Shown: piece after piece, positions 6,547-6,728 of the stretch
How positions within the stretch are numbered: position 1 is the stretch's first letter
Layout: the number at the start of each line of letters is the position of its first letter
Assembly (NCBI GenBank): GCA_903970455.1
Contig: CAJCIW010000087.1
Coordinates: forward strand, 1-6,728
Source: Verrucomicrobiota bacterium
Lineage (GTDB): Bacteria; Chlamydiota; Chlamydiia; Chlamydiales; Rhabdochlamydiaceae
Reading direction: 5' to 3'
DNA: 6,728 bases
Made by a program: the position numbers and the translations under genes
The notes under the pieces: generated by a model
What the model saw: the letters and a program-made list of their open reading frames with translations, nothing else
Told to the model about the DNA's origin: nothing
Database searches by the model: none

Positions 6547-6728
6547 TCAGAAATCAAAGCGTGCGCCAAAGGACCAGCCTTGCATAGACAGATCACCCTG
6601 ATTGGCAAAGAATTTGCCGAAATTTGTGCCATCACAGAAGAAGGGGAATTGGTTTTGATTGAAATAAACATGGTTTTCCCATCCCACTTGAAGACCTAGG
6701 TGAAGACGGTCGCCGTTAAATTTCCAAT
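6547..6728 (-). CDS. C-terminal end of a MOMP-like (Lpg1974-type) outer-membrane beta-barrel protein
   Basis: Only the last 59 codons lie in the window; the gene enters from the right edge and stops with TGA at 6549-6547. The fragment shows two strand-like segments, RLHLGLQVGWENHVYF and MQGWSFGARFDF. The last alternates polar and hydrophobic residues and ends in Phe, the signal recognised by the BAM complex for barrel insertion. The glycine- and aromatic-rich pattern with GLQVGWENH and a terminal GxRFDF resembles the Lpg1974-family/MOMP-like porins of Legionella and environmental chlamydiae. I infer a pore-forming outer-membrane protein. One Cys (in FFCDG) is present and could take part in disulfide cross-linking, as in chlamydial envelope proteins. 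The gene converges on the suf operon and has its own strong terminator. The family assignment is from memory of a short C-terminus. Confidence 0.75.
   Translation of the reverse strand, partial: WKFNGDRLHLGLQVGWENHVYFNQNQFPFFCDGTNFGKFFANQGDLSMQGWSFGARFDF

Noticed and set aside
6338..6601. 87-codon + strand open frame after sufS, with a GGAAGG just before its ATG
   Set aside because: It runs through the terminator hairpin of the opposite gene and antisense to its coding end. Its lysine-rich middle comes from the A-tracts, the GGAAGG spacing is only 3 bases, and the peptide shows no recognisable pattern.
1..6728. CRISPR arrays, insertion sequences, tRNA or rRNA genes
   Set aside because: I saw no regularly spaced repeats, transposase-like frames, terminal inverted repeats, tRNA-like cloverleaf or rRNA sequence.

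Overview
The window is a compact bacterial segment built around a complete sufB-sufC-sufD-sufS operon on the + strand (1601-6252), the core of the SUF iron-sulfur cluster assembly machine. Gene content points to a member of the Chlamydiae outside the Chlamydia genus itself, for example a Waddlia-, Estrella- or Parachlamydia-like amoeba symbiont. The reasons are the sufBCDS order, which I recall from Chlamydia (CT684-CT687), and the C-terminus of a MOMP-like/Lpg1974-type outer-membrane barrel at the right edge, a type I recall as multi-copy in Waddlia-like chlamydiae. The moderate GC content fits but does not decide it. This placement is inference.

Left part (1-1498, - strand): the first 21 codons of an unidentified gene run off the left edge (1-63). 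Upstream of it on the same strand, 10 bases away, is a complete 474-residue YbjT-type protein: an atypical SDR NAD(P)-binding domain fused to a DUF2867 domain (74-1498). The two probably share a transcript.

The 102-base divergent spacer (1499-1600) holds a good sigma70-type promoter for the suf operon (TTGAGT, 17 bases, TATTAT) and two short perfect inverted repeats. One lies at the predicted transcription start and includes the only Shine-Dalgarno-like AGGA of sufB.

Centre (1601-6252): the four suf genes are tightly packed. sufB and sufC are 10 bases apart, sufD starts with GTG inside the end of sufC, and sufS starts with GTG in a 4-base GTGA overlap with the sufD stop. SufS draws sulfur from cysteine as a persulfide. 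SufB and SufD, driven by the SufC ATPase, form the scaffold on which the cluster is built. The catalytic residues I could check are present: SufB Cys389/Glu418, SufC Walker A Lys40, Walker B Asp170-Glu171 and His203, SufD His360, and SufS Lys224 and Cys362. No sufE, sufU, sufA or sufR gene lies in the window.

Right part (6253-6728): a 294-base convergent spacer contains weak candidate terminators for the suf operon and a strong intrinsic terminator for the converging - strand gene. That gene's last 59 codons (6547-6728) encode the C-terminal strands of an outer-membrane beta-barrel ending in Phe.

Overall this looks like an ordinary housekeeping region. I did not find a previously undescribed system. 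The points most worth a second look are the sufB leader palindrome, changes near the SufS active site that bear on its sulfur-acceptor partner, and a G9 tract inside sufS.
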